Part shown: positions 37,305 through 45,333 of the stretch, piece by piece
Numbering within the stretch: the stretch's first letter is position 1
How the letters are laid out: each line of letters starts with the position of its first letter
Assembly (NCBI GenBank): GCA_021732525.1
Contig: JAKFUU010000002.1
Coordinates: 1-64,000, forward strand
Length of the DNA: 64,000 nt
Source of the DNA: Sphingomonadaceae bacterium
GTDB taxonomy: Bacteria; Pseudomonadota; Alphaproteobacteria; Sphingomonadales; Sphingomonadaceae
Direction of reading: 5' to 3'
Notes under the pieces: model-generated
Seen by the model: only the letters and a program-made list of their open reading frames with translations
What the model was told of the DNA's origin: nothing
The model's database searches: none
Translations under genes and position numbers: made by a program

Positions 37305-39329
37305 TTATTGATCAAGGAAACTACGCATTTTTCGGCTGCGGCTGGGGTGTTTTAGCTTGCGCAGCGCTTTGGCCTCAATCTGCCGGATACGTTCGCGCGT
37401 TACGCTAAATTGTTGCCCCACTTCTTCGAGCGTATGATCGGTATTCATACCAATACCGAACCGCATGCGCAGCACCCTTTCCTCGCGCGGGGTTAGGCTG
37501 GCGAGCACGCGGGTTACCGTTTCTTTCAAATTGGCCTGGATGGCCGCATCGACCGGAATAATCGCATTTTTATCTTCGATAAAATCGCCCAAATGCGAAT
37601 CTTCCTCATCGCCAATCGGTGTTTCCAGGCTGATCGGCTCCTTGGCGATTTTCATCACCTTGCGCACTTTTTCAAGCGGCATGGAAAGCCGTTCGGCCAT
37701 TTCTTCGGGGGTCGGCTCGCGGCCTTGCTCATGCAGAAACTGACGGCTGGTGCGCACCAGCTTGTTGATCGTTTCGATCATATGCACCGGAATGCGGATG
37801 GTGCGCGCCTGATCGGCGATCGACCGGGTGATCGCCTGCCTGATCCACCAAGTGGCGTAGGTTGAGAATTTATAGCCGCGGCGATATTCAAATTTATCCA
37901 CGGCCTTCATCAATCCAATATTGCCTTCTTGAATTAAATCAAGGAATTGCAAGCCTCTGTTGGTATATTTTTTTGCGATGGAAATGACCAGACGCAAATT
38001 GGCTTCGACCATTTCTTTCTTGGCAATGCGCGCCTCGCGCTCGCCTTTTTGGACCATATTGACGATCCGGCGAAATTCGCTGAGCGCCATTCCGGTTGCC
38101 GAGGCTATATCGGAAATTTCGCTGCGAACACGCTCCACCGCGCCCGCTTCATTTTCGGCAAATTTTGCCCATTTTTTGTCGATACCCGCAACTTCATCGA
38201 GCCAATGTTCGTCCATTTCATGATCGACATATCGGTTCAGGAAATCCCGGCGCGGCACCTTATGCCGCTCTGCCAAACGCAGCATCTGTCCGCCAAGCGC
38301 AGTGAGGCGGCGATTGAAGCTGTAAAGTTGATCCACCAGAAATTCGATTTTATTGGCGTGAAATTGCACGCTTTCAACCTCGGCGGTCAATTCTTCGCGC
38401 AATTTATTATATTTATTTTCGTTGGCGATGGATAATTCCGCGCCAATCGCCATGGCCTGCATCCGTTCGGATTGGATTTTGGAAAATTTCTTGAACAAGC
38501 TGGTGATATAGGCGAATTTTTCGAGCGCGGCGGGTTTCAGCGTTTCTTCCATTTGCGCCAGGCTAAGGGTGTTATCCTCTTCCTCGTCATCAATGGGCCG
38601 TTGCCGCTCGCTAACGTTGCCATCTTCGTCTTCGATGGTTTCGGGTTCATCCTCAACCTCTTCTTCTTCTTTGTACGAGGGGCCAGCGGTTTTTTCGCTT
38701 ATCTCACCATCGTCTTCGGATTCGCCATCCTCCTCCATTTTGTCCGGCGCCGGTTCTTTGGACAGCATGGCATCCAGGTCCAAAATTTCGCGCAGTTGCA
38801 TCTCACCATCATTCAGCGCGCGGGACCATTCGATAATCGCATGAAAGGTAATCGGGCTTTCGCATAGACCCAGGATCATCGTATCACGGCCAGCCTCAAT
38901 CCGCTTGGCAATCGCAATTTCGCCTTCCCGGCTGAGCAGTTCGACCGCGCCCATCTCACGCAGATACATCCGCACAGGATCGTCGGTTCGATCCGTGGTT
39001 TTTTTTGCGGCGGTAAGCGAGTTAGCGTCATTTTCGCCAACATTGCCATCGGCATTTTTCGTCAAATCTTCCGCGTCATCCGCTTCCGCGGCATCATCGT
39101 CATTTTCCACGATATTAACGCCCATCTCCGAAATGGCGGACATGACGTCTTCGATTTGCTCGGATGTCATTTGATCCTGCGGCAAAGCCTGATTCAGTTC
39201 GTCCACCGTAAGGTAGCCCTTACGCTTTGCTTTGCTCAGCAGTTTTTTGATCTCTACGTCGTTCAAATCGATCAGCGGAGCGTCACCATTATCCGCGGTG
39301 TCTTCATTTTTTTTTGCGCGCGTTACCAA
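37305..39329 (-). CDS. rpoD: RNA polymerase sigma-70 factor RpoD
   Basis: The primary sigma factor, 674 residues. Region 1.1 ([21 protein letters not shown]), a long acidic non-conserved insert, region 2 ([32 protein letters not shown]), region 3 and region 4 ([14 protein letters not shown]-like segment, then [22 protein letters not shown]) are all present. The ORF track begins at a TTG at 39353. I prefer the TTG at 39329, because AGGGA lies 8 nt upstream and the protein then starts [10 protein letters not shown], as in relatives. An A9 run follows within the first codons. It lies 33 bp downstream of dnaG. Confidence 0.95.
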   Translation of the reverse strand: MVTRAKKNEDTADNGDAPLIDLNDVEIKKLLSKAKRKGYLTVDELNQALPQDQMTSEQIEDVMSAISEMGVNIVENDDDAAEADDAEDLTKNADGNVGENDANSLTAAKKTTDRTDDPVRMYLREMGAVELLSREGEIAIAKRIEAGRDTMILGLCESPITFHAIIEWSRALNDGEMQLREILDLDAMLSKEPAPDKMEEDGESEDDGEISEKTAGPSYKEEEEVEDEPETIEDEDGNVSERQRPIDDEEEDNTLSLAQMEETLKPAALEKFAYITSLFKKFSKIQSERMQAMAIGAELSIANENKYNKLREELTAEVESVQFHANKIEFLVDQLYSFNRRLTALGGQMLRLAERHKVPRRDFLNRYVDHEMDEHWLDEVAGIDKKWAKFAENEAGAVERVRSEISDIASATGMALSEFRRIVNMVQKGEREARIAKKEMVEANLRLVISIAKKYTNRGLQFLDLIQEGNIGLMKAVDKFEYRRGYKFSTYATWWIRQAITRSIADQARTIRIPVHMIETINKLVRTSRQFLHEQGREPTPEEMAERLSMPLEKVRKVMKIAKEPISLETPIGDEEDSHLGDFIEDKNAIIPVDAAIQANLKETVTRVLASLTPREERVLRMRFGIGMNTDHTLEEVGQQFSVTRERIRQIEAKALRKLKHPSRSRKMRSFLDQ

Positions 39330-39362
39330 ATTAAATTTCCCTGATGTTATCAAACCGACCGG

Positions 39363-42152
39363 TCAGATATTTGAATTGCGCTCGGTCAATTCAAATATCC
39401 GGCGATCAAAAGCCTCTTTTTCGCTTCGCAGCCGTTGCTGCTCAGCGTAATTTTCTTCTGTAAGTTCTTGACTTACCTGTATTGTTGCCCGCTCCAAAGC
39501 TTGTTCCAGCGCGGGGCGCTGTTTCAACAGCTTTATCATCTCGCCTGTATATTGAGACAGGGCGGTGATATCGTCTGTTTCGCCATCTTTCGTCTTGCGG
39601 CGAAATGCCTTTGCATTTCCTGCCAGCAACCGTTGAGCGACATTATACAAGTGCCCCCCTAATATGGTAAGCAAGCCCTCACTATCAAGCATTTTTTTTG
39701 ACAATGTTTGATCCAGAATTTCGGACAGTAAATCCCGTTGGTCGGCATGTCGCGGCTGTAACGCCGTTAACGCTTCGCGGTGCGCTTCAATGATAATCGG
39801 ATGGCGCAGCAAGTGAACCAACAAGCCCTGCATCAACAAATCGGAACCCTTGCTGCTGATCCCCTTGGCCTCTTCGCTCGCCGGGTTGGAGGATGCTTGC
39901 TGCCACCGGGCATTTTGCCGCTCGCTTGTTTTGACAAATGTTTTGCGCGGATTGGGCGCGAATAGGGTGCCTAGACGTTCGCGGAAGGCAGCGGCATAAT
40001 GATGGTGAATATCGCCATCGGCAATATGGGCCACATGCTGCCCCAGCCGCTGTTTCAGGCTGGCGCGGTCCTCGGGTGTTACCAGCGGCTGGGCATGGCG
40101 TTCGGCGTTCCATAGCCGGTCGACCAGCGTTTCGCTAATTTCGATCAAGCGTTGAAATGCCGCCGCTCCCCCCGATTTCACCAGATCATCGGGATCCTGG
40201 CCGCTGGGAAGCGAGACAAATTGCAGGCTATGTCCGGGTTTTAACAAGGGTAAAGCCCGCTGCGCCGCGCGCATGGCGGCTTTTTGCCCGGCCGCATCGC
40301 CATCAAAACAAACCACCGGCTTTTCGGTCATCCGCCAGAGCATCTGTATCTGCCATTCGGTCAGCGCGGTGCCAAGCGGGGCGACCACATCAGGAAAGCC
40401 CGCCTGCGCCAGAGCAATAACATCCATATATCCTTCGACGACGATCACCCGGCCCGTATGGCGCGCGGCGGGCGAGCATGTGTCGAGATTATACAGCGTG
40501 CGGCCCTTATCGAACAAAGGCGTGTCGGGTGAATTTAGATATTTGGGTTCGCCGTCACCCAATATGCGCCCGCCAAAGGCGATGACCCGGCCGCGTGCAT
40601 CGCGGATGGGAATCATCAAGCGCCCACGAAACCGGTCGTAAGGCTCTTTATCATCCATTTTGATCAGCAAGCCGCCTTCGATGAGCAAATCATCACCAAA
40701 TGGCTTTAGCGCGTCTTTCAGGCCGCTTCGGCTATCGGGGGCAAAGCCGATTCCGAAATCACGGATCGCCTGTTGCCCGATACCCCGCCGTTCCAGGTAA
40801 GTCCGCGCGGCTGCGCCGCCCAACCCTTGAAATTGTTGAACAAACCACTCTTGCGCCGCCGCCATGACGTCATGCAATCCCGCCTGTTTTGCGGCTTGTT
40901 TCGCCGCCATAGGATCGGGCGCGGGCACCGGCATTCCCGCCGCATCGGCCAGCTCTTTCACGGCATCCATAAAGCCCAGCCCGCGCTGATCGGTCATCCA
41001 GCGGATGGCATCACCATGTGCGCCGCAGCCAAAGCAATTGCCCGTCAGGATGTTATCGTCGAGCGCGAAGGCATGCTCGCTTGGAACCTGCGCGCAGTAA
41101 ACTTCTTCAACTCTGTCCGTCTCGCGAACGGCTTTGACGACCCATCGCAGCCGCTCAAACTTCCGCTTGCTCTGCATAAAGCGCTCCATAGCACCGTTCA
41201 GCAAGAAGAATTCGGGCACCAAGGTCGAATTGACAAAATGGATGCGGTGCAACGCGGAAGGGGTGTCGCCATATCCGTTGCGCATCAAAGTGGTGCGGCC
41301 AAAGGTACCGATGCCCAATTTGGTGCAGATATCGCGAACTGCCTCAAGCGTTTCTGCATCGGCTGAATTCAACATGACCGTACCATCTTTGGCAACATGA
41401 CCATCTGCGGCGACATAACCTGCCAAGAAGCCAAGTAGATAGGAATCGGATGAATGCAGCGACGGAAGGCGCTTCATTCCCTCGAAGGAACGGCCGCCAT
41501 ACACTCTCAAATAGAGATTGCCTCCCGTTCTTTCATGGATATGGTGATCTTGTTCAGGGAACCAGCGCTTCAGCTGAACGTCTTTTTCGCCGTGCAGGTT
41601 TAGTGTTCCGTAAACGCCTTTATACATCGATCCGTCGCCGAAAACGATACCATGCCTGACGCCCGCCGGGTCCAGTTCCCATGATTCACGCCGATCAGGC
41701 AGGGCGGCGCATAATGCATGCCCGGTTTTCAGTTCCATGGTGGTATATTCGCGGGCGCGATCATGGACGAACCAGCGGTGGTGTGACGTTGCGTGAATTG
41801 TTTTTGAAACGCCATTTCTGGAAAGCGAGATTTCCCAGAGGCGTTGTTTGCCATAGGAATGGAACGGCGAAGGCACCCATTTGCCATTGCGAGAAAGGAC
41901 GCTTGCCGTCGTGCCTGCCAGCGAACGGATCGGGAACCGGCCGTTCGACGTGATAACCTGCGTTTCGCCGGCCAGACAATGATAGAATCCTTTTTCATCA
42001 TTGATCGTAAAACTCGGTGTCTTCTCATTATGGAATGGGCAGCAGGCCTTATATTCACGCCCCGCCTTGGTCACTTTGATCGACCGCCCGATCAGCGCCG
42101 ATAGCGCCGTGCGCGCGCGCAGTTCATCGAGCCATTGCGGGGTGAGCACCAT
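39363..42152 (-). CDS. dnaG: DNA primase DnaG interrupted by an in-frame intein
   Basis: The single open frame is 929 residues; removal of the 314-residue intein (C59-N372) leaves a 615-residue primase of normal length. Exteins: CHC2 zinc ribbon CPFHNEKTPSF...FYHC/FGCGAHGDAI (ligands C38, H41, C373, C376 in precursor numbering), the RNA-polymerase domain (IRDARGRVIAFGGRILGDGEPKYLNS), TOPRIM (IVVEGYMDVIAL, CFDGDAAGQKAA) and a C-terminal helicase-binding domain. The enzyme makes primers for replication. The intein interrupts the conserved YHC-FGCG stretch, so the precursor cannot have a normal zinc site until spliced. rpoD follows and the YqeY-like gene precedes it. Confidence 0.97.
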   Translation of the reverse strand: MVLTPQWLDELRARTALSALIGRSIKVTKAGREYKACCPFHNEKTPSFTINDEKGFYHCLAGETQVITSNGRFPIRSLAGTTASVLSRNGKWVPSPFHSYGKQRLWEISLSRNGVSKTIHATSHHRWFVHDRAREYTTMELKTGHALCAALPDRRESWELDPAGVRHGIVFGDGSMYKGVYGTLNLHGEKDVQLKRWFPEQDHHIHERTGGNLYLRVYGGRSFEGMKRLPSLHSSDSYLLGFLAGYVAADGHVAKDGTVMLNSADAETLEAVRDICTKLGIGTFGRTTLMRNGYGDTPSALHRIHFVNSTLVPEFFLLNGAMERFMQSKRKFERLRWVVKAVRETDRVEEVYCAQVPSEHAFALDDNILTGNCFGCGAHGDAIRWMTDQRGLGFMDAVKELADAAGMPVPAPDPMAAKQAAKQAGLHDVMAAAQEWFVQQFQGLGGAAARTYLERRGIGQQAIRDFGIGFAPDSRSGLKDALKPFGDDLLIEGGLLIKMDDKEPYDRFRGRLMIPIRDARGRVIAFGGRILGDGEPKYLNSPDTPLFDKGRTLYNLDTCSPAARHTGRVIVVEGYMDVIALAQAGFPDVVAPLGTALTEWQIQMLWRMTEKPVVCFDGDAAGQKAAMRAAQRALPLLKPGHSLQFVSLPSGQDPDDLVKSGGAAAFQRLIEISETLVDRLWNAERHAQPLVTPEDRASLKQRLGQHVAHIADGDIHHHYAAAFRERLGTLFAPNPRKTFVKTSERQNARWQQASSNPASEEAKGISSKGSDLLMQGLLVHLLRHPIIIEAHREALTALQPRHADQRDLLSEILDQTLSKKMLDSEGLLTILGGHLYNVAQRLLAGNAKAFRRKTKDGETDDITALSQYTGEMIKLLKQRPALEQALERATIQVSQELTEENYAEQQRLRSEKEAFDRRIFELTERNSNI
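41037..41978 (-). mobile_element. LAGLIDADG intein in DnaG (314 codons)
   Basis: It starts with Cys (block A CLAGETQVITSNGRFPI, precursor C59) and ends ILTGN before the +1 Cys (C373). Block B is HATSHHRWF with the TxxH pair T122/H125; block F is VYCAQVPSEHAFAL; block G is NILTGN-C. Between the Hint halves are two dodecapeptide-type motifs, RHGIVFGDGSMY and LLGFLAGYVAADGHV, each with its acidic residue (D173, D250), so the homing endonuclease may be active. The usual penultimate His of block G is Gly. Splicing would restore FYHCFGCGAHG exactly. No codon bias break is obvious by eye. Confidence 0.96.
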
Positions 42153-42219
42153 TATCCGGCCGCCAGCGCAGCGGGTAAATTCAAAGCCGGTATTAACACG
42201 ATAACCTGCATCATGATGG

Positions 42220-42699
42220 TCAGGCCAAGGCCGCCTTCACCAGGGCGCTGGCTTTACCCACATCGATCTCGCTGCCATGGCGTTCCTTGAGCGCCGCCAT
42301 CACCCGGCCCATATCTTTCACGCTCTGCGCCCCAATTTCGGCCTTTATCGAGGCAATGGCGGTGGCAACCGCTTCCTCGCTCATTTGCGCGGGCAGATAT
42401 TCTTCGATGATCGCCAATTCGGCCTGCTCAATATCGGCCAGCTCCTGCCGTCCGCCGGCTTCATAAAGGCTGATCGATTCGCGGCGTTGCTTGACCATTT
42501 TTTGCAGCACCTCGGTTACCATCGCATCATCGTCAATATCGCCGTCTTTGGTGCGCAGTTCAATATCGCCGTCTTTGGTGCGCAGTTCAATATCGCGATC
42601 TTTCACTTTGGCCAATATCAAGCGGATGGTGGCCAAGCGATCCTTCTCACCCGTTTTCATCGCGGTAATTTGGGCGGCCTTTATGCTGTCACGAATCAT
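42220..42699 (-). CDS. GatB/YqeY-domain protein
   Basis: A 159-residue protein of the YqeY family, related to the tail domain of the GatB amidotransferase subunit: IKAAQITAMKTGEKDRLATIRLILAKVKDRDIE and EEYLPAQMSEEA followed by a C-terminal DIGKASALVKAAL-like segment. Its exact role is unknown, with tRNA-linked roles proposed for the family. A 27-bp in-frame tandem duplication produces IELRTKDGD twice in the loop after the first helix pair. Upstream of dnaG on the same strand, divergent from carA. Confidence 0.9.
   Translation of the reverse strand: MIRDSIKAAQITAMKTGEKDRLATIRLILAKVKDRDIELRTKDGDIELRTKDGDIDDDAMVTEVLQKMVKQRRESISLYEAGGRQELADIEQAELAIIEEYLPAQMSEEAVATAIASIKAEIGAQSVKDMGRVMAALKERHGSEIDVGKASALVKAALA
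42534..42587 (-). repeat. 27-bp in-frame tandem duplication in the YqeY-like gene
   Basis: Two identical 27-bp units followed by the first 9 bases of a third. They add nine residues (DIELRTKDG) to the protein. The identity of the copies suggests a recent origin. Confidence 0.95.
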
Positions 42700-42842
42700 A
42701 TCTCGGTCTCATTTTTATTTTGAAAAGATTGTGGATAGCTTGAATTTTGCGGTTTTAATAGATTGACGCTGCGATGCCACCTGTTTAGCGGCAATATCTT
42801 AACGACATTACAGATATCAACCCGTTTCAGGAGCGACCCTTT

Positions 42843-44096
42843 ATGGCCGACCCCCATTCTTTGCGCGCGCCACCGGGCGCGACGGGCGTGTTGATTTTGG
42901 CGTCGGGTGAGATGGTGTGGGGCAGGGGCTTTGGCGCGCAGGGCATTGGTTTGGGGGAGGTGTGTTTCAACACATCGATGACCGGATATCAGGAGATTAT
43001 GACCGATCCTTCTTATGCCAGGCAGATTATCAACTTTACCTTCCCGCATATTGGCAATGTCGGTGCCAATCCCGAAGATATCGAGGCGGTCAACCCGCAC
43101 GCGGTTGGCGCTATCGTTCGCGAAGATGTAACGGCTCCGTCGAATTTCCGCAGCAACCAGCATTTTGACGCATGGATGAAGGCGCATAACCGCATCGGCC
43201 TTTCCGGTGTCGATACCCGCGCGTTAACCCGCCTGATCCGTCAGCGCGGTGCGCCGAGTGCGGTCATCGCGCATTTTGATGCGGATGCGCCCTTTGCCTG
43301 GGATCATTTGCTCGAACAGCTGCGCGAATGGCCGGGGCTGGAGGGGATGGATGTCGCACAGGACGTCACCTGCCTACAAAGTTATAAATGGGATGCGGGG
43401 TTGTGGCAGCTGGGGCGGGGATATGCAAACTCTCCTCTGTCCTTCAGGGGAGGAGCCGGGGGCGGGGTTTTGCCGCCCGGCACCGCTTCGCCGCCCCGAC
43501 CCAACCCTGCCGAAGGCGAGGGGCTTAAGCGTGTCGTCGCGATCGATTATGGTATCAAACGCAATATTCTGCGCAATCTGGTCGATGTCGGCTGCGATGT
43601 TACCGTGCTTCCTGCAAATGCATCGTTTGAAGACATTATGACGCATAATCCCGATGGCCTGTTTCTTTCCAACGGCCCCGGCGATCCGGCGGCAACGGGC
43701 GAATATGCGGTGCCGGTGATCCGGGCATGGCTAGAGACGAAAAAGCCATTATTCGGGATATGTCTGGGCCATCAAATGCTGGCGCTGGCGGTGGGCGCAA
43801 AGACCGTCAAAATGCACCAAGGCCACCGCGGCGCAAACCACCCGGTCAAGCGGCTGATCGACGGTCCTGATTTTGGGCGAGTAGAAATCACCAGCATGAA
43901 CCACGGTTTCGCGGTCGATGCCGCGACCTTGCCCGCCAATGCGAAGGCCACGCACACTAGCCTGTTTGATGGCAGCAACTGCGGCTTCGAACTAACCGAT
44001 GCCCCCGCCTTCAGCGTGCAATATCACCCCGAGGCTTCGCCAGGGCCGATGGACAGCCATTACCTGTTTGAGAAATTTGCGGGGATGATGGGGTGA
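42843..44096 (+). CDS. carA: carbamoyl-phosphate synthase small subunit
   Basis: A 417-residue glutaminase subunit: N-terminal domain (GEVCFNTSMTGYQEIMTDPSYA) and a class I amidotransferase domain with nucleophile GICLGHQML and the His/Glu of YHPEASPGP. It supplies ammonia to CarB for arginine and pyrimidine synthesis. The linker contains 32 extra residues (about 196-227, NSPLSFRGGAGGG...NPAEGEG) encoded by a palindromic-repeat-like insertion. The stop overlaps the next small ORF. Confidence 0.96.
   Translation: MADPHSLRAPPGATGVLILASGEMVWGRGFGAQGIGLGEVCFNTSMTGYQEIMTDPSYARQIINFTFPHIGNVGANPEDIEAVNPHAVGAIVREDVTAPSNFRSNQHFDAWMKAHNRIGLSGVDTRALTRLIRQRGAPSAVIAHFDADAPFAWDHLLEQLREWPGLEGMDVAQDVTCLQSYKWDAGLWQLGRGYANSPLSFRGGAGGGVLPPGTASPPRPNPAEGEGLKRVVAIDYGIKRNILRNLVDVGCDVTVLPANASFEDIMTHNPDGLFLSNGPGDPAATGEYAVPVIRAWLETKKPLFGICLGHQMLALAVGAKTVKMHQGHRGANHPVKRLIDGPDFGRVEITSMNHGFAVDAATLPANAKATHTSLFDGSNCGFELTDAPAFSVQYHPEASPGPMDSHYLFEKFAGMMG
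43428..43523. repeat. palindromic-repeat-derived 96-bp insertion inside carA
   Basis: The DNA has the look of intergenic REP elements: TCCTTCAGGGGAGGAG hairpin-like start, an internal GGCGGGGTTTTGCCGCC, CACCGCTTCGCCGCC and a degenerate mirror end CGAAGGCGAGGGG. Its length is a multiple of three and no stop is introduced. It falls exactly in the linker between the two CarA domains, where relatives have a short variable stretch. Confidence 0.7.
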
Positions 44097-44353
44097 GGCC
44101 AGTCTTACCCATAATATTCCTGCTGTCATCATGCGCCGTTGGCGTGAATGCGAAACAGGTTGAATTAGATAAAATGTCGGTATCCTGCGGCTTACCAAAA
44201 GGCACCGCAATAGATCAATCTGAGGCGGTGGAGCTTGTGATTGGCGCCGCACCGGGTGAAAAAAAAATGGAATGTTTGCTTCGTAAACTAAGAGCCGCGG
44301 GCGTCAACAATCTCGGTTTTAGGGGCAATGAAATATCGCGAGTGAACCGGTAA
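44093..44353 (+). CDS. small predicted lipoprotein
   Basis: An 86-residue ORF with a GTG start overlapping the carA stop (GTGA). The N terminus RPVLPIIFLLSSCAVG resembles a lipoprotein signal with a lipobox ending in Cys. The rest has two more cysteines (VSCGLP, MECLLRKL) and no family I recognise. The overlap with carA suggests translational coupling. The hairpin repeat follows it closely. Confidence 0.5.
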   Translation: MRPVLPIIFLLSSCAVGVNAKQVELDKMSVSCGLPKGTAIDQSEAVELVIGAAPGEKKMECLLRKLRAAGVNNLGFRGNEISRVNR

Positions 44354-44381
44354 TGCACGGCCCCGTTAACCTCTCGCCATT

Positions 44382-44458
44382 CGTCATTGCGAGCGTAGCT
44401 CAGCAATCCAGAGCGTTTGTGCGCAGCACTGGATTGCTTCGCTGCGCTCGCAATGACG
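44382..44458. repeat. REP element (CGTCATTGCGAGCG family)
   Basis: Perfect 14-bp ends CGTCATTGCGAGCG / CGCTCGCAATGACG enclose a second pair GCAATCCAG / CTGGATTGC. A truncated relative occurs at 56523-56578. It lies at the 3' side of the small lipoprotein gene, convergent with the toxin gene. Confidence 0.92.
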
Positions 44459-44479
44459 GGCGGGGCAGTGCGCAACCCA

Positions 44480-44893
44480 TCACCCCTCCCAAGGGTTCAC
44501 TAACTCAACCCCAATCCAGTCAAAATCCCGCATGTTTCGCGTCGCAACTGGAGCCCTGTGGAACTGCGCTTGGGCGGCGATCAGCATGTCGATCACTTGC
44601 GGTTCGCGCGCCTTCACTTCGGGGCGCGCCGCGATTTTGCCATAGCAATGGGCGGCATCCGCATCAAATGGCAGCGTTTGTCCGTAATAGCGCGCTTCAA
44701 GGCCCGCTAGCCATGCCTCAAGAAAGGGGCGTTTATGCGCCGCGCCGGGCAATTCAATCCCATATCGAATTTCGGCAATCACCAGCACGGACAGCGCCAA
44801 ATCGGCGTCATTCGCCTCTAGCCAAGCCAACACAGCAGGATTGCCGCGTGGCTTGGTCAGTTCGCTCCAAACATTGGTATCGACCAGAATCAA
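44480..44893 (-). CDS. VapC/FitB-like PIN-domain toxin
   Basis: A 137-residue PIN-domain ribonuclease with the four acidic positions visible: ILVDTNVWSEL (Asp5), VIAEIRYG (Glu), VIDMLIAAQA (Asp) and NMRDFDWIGVELVNPW. The PNPW-like end and IRYGIEL segment fit the FitB/VapC branch. It is encoded 4 bp overlapping (ATGA) its antitoxin and lies antisense between carA and carB. The target, usually tRNA or mRNA, cannot be read. Confidence 0.92.
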   Translation of the reverse strand: MILVDTNVWSELTKPRGNPAVLAWLEANDADLALSVLVIAEIRYGIELPGAAHKRPFLEAWLAGLEARYYGQTLPFDADAAHCYGKIAARPEVKAREPQVIDMLIAAQAQFHRAPVATRNMRDFDWIGVELVNPWEG

Positions 44894-45273
44894 AAGTCTG
44901 GCGCTTCCAGCCGCGTGTTCATGCGGGGCGGCAGATCAAGGCCGACGCCATTTGCCAAGCGGCGCAGTTCGGCCATCGCGTCCTTTGCGGTCATGAAGCG
45001 AATTTCGGCATATTTGCGCGTGTCGTAAACGCCTGCGCCCGCCCCATCGGCAATTCTGATCAATTCGCTCACAATACCCACTCCCGATTGTTCATGTTTA
45101 AATGTCTGCCGTGTTTCGGAGACATGACTAGCAACGGGTTCAGCGACTTCCAAATCCGCCTCAATGACAAGCTGGCGCAAATGTTCCTCCATCGAACGGC
45201 CATGCGCCGCCGCAATTTGGCGAAACCGCAATTTGGCATCTTCGGGAATATTACGGACCGTCAAACTTGCCAT
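44890..45273 (-). CDS. FitA/VapB-like antitoxin
   Basis: Started at the ATG at 45273 (MASLTVRNIPEDAK) with GAGAGGG upstream; 127 residues. The first 45 form a ribbon-helix-helix DNA-binding domain of the FitA/Arc type (TVRNIPEDAKLRFRQIAAAHGRSMEEHLRQLV). The C-terminal part, longer than usual, should wrap the PIN toxin (MTAKDAMAELRRLANGVGL). It probably autorepresses the promoter between itself and carB. Confidence 0.87.
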   Translation of the reverse strand: MASLTVRNIPEDAKLRFRQIAAAHGRSMEEHLRQLVIEADLEVAEPVASHVSETRQTFKHEQSGVGIVSELIRIADGAGAGVYDTRKYAEIRFMTAKDAMAELRRLANGVGLDLPPRMNTRLEAPDF

Positions 45274-45333
45274 ATAGATACACCCTCTCATTCATCAATG
45301 CAATCAATGTATGCAATGAAAGCATATTAGTCA
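45274..45333. promoter_or_regulatory. divergent promoter/operator region between the toxin-antitoxin module and carB
   Basis: Only 60 bp separate the two divergent starts. ATGCAAT is repeated at 45298-45304 and 45311-45317, a 13-bp period, suitable as a ribbon-helix-helix operator. If so, antitoxin binding could also affect carB. Confidence 0.35.

Noticed and set aside
43428-43523. frameshift or pseudogene in carA
   Set aside because: The insertion is a multiple of three and both CarA domains remain in one frame with intact catalytic residues.
44353-45330. 325-residue plus-strand ORF between carA and carB
   Set aside because: It runs antisense through the toxin and antitoxin genes, whose PIN and ribbon-helix-helix motifs are clear, and begins inside the REP region.
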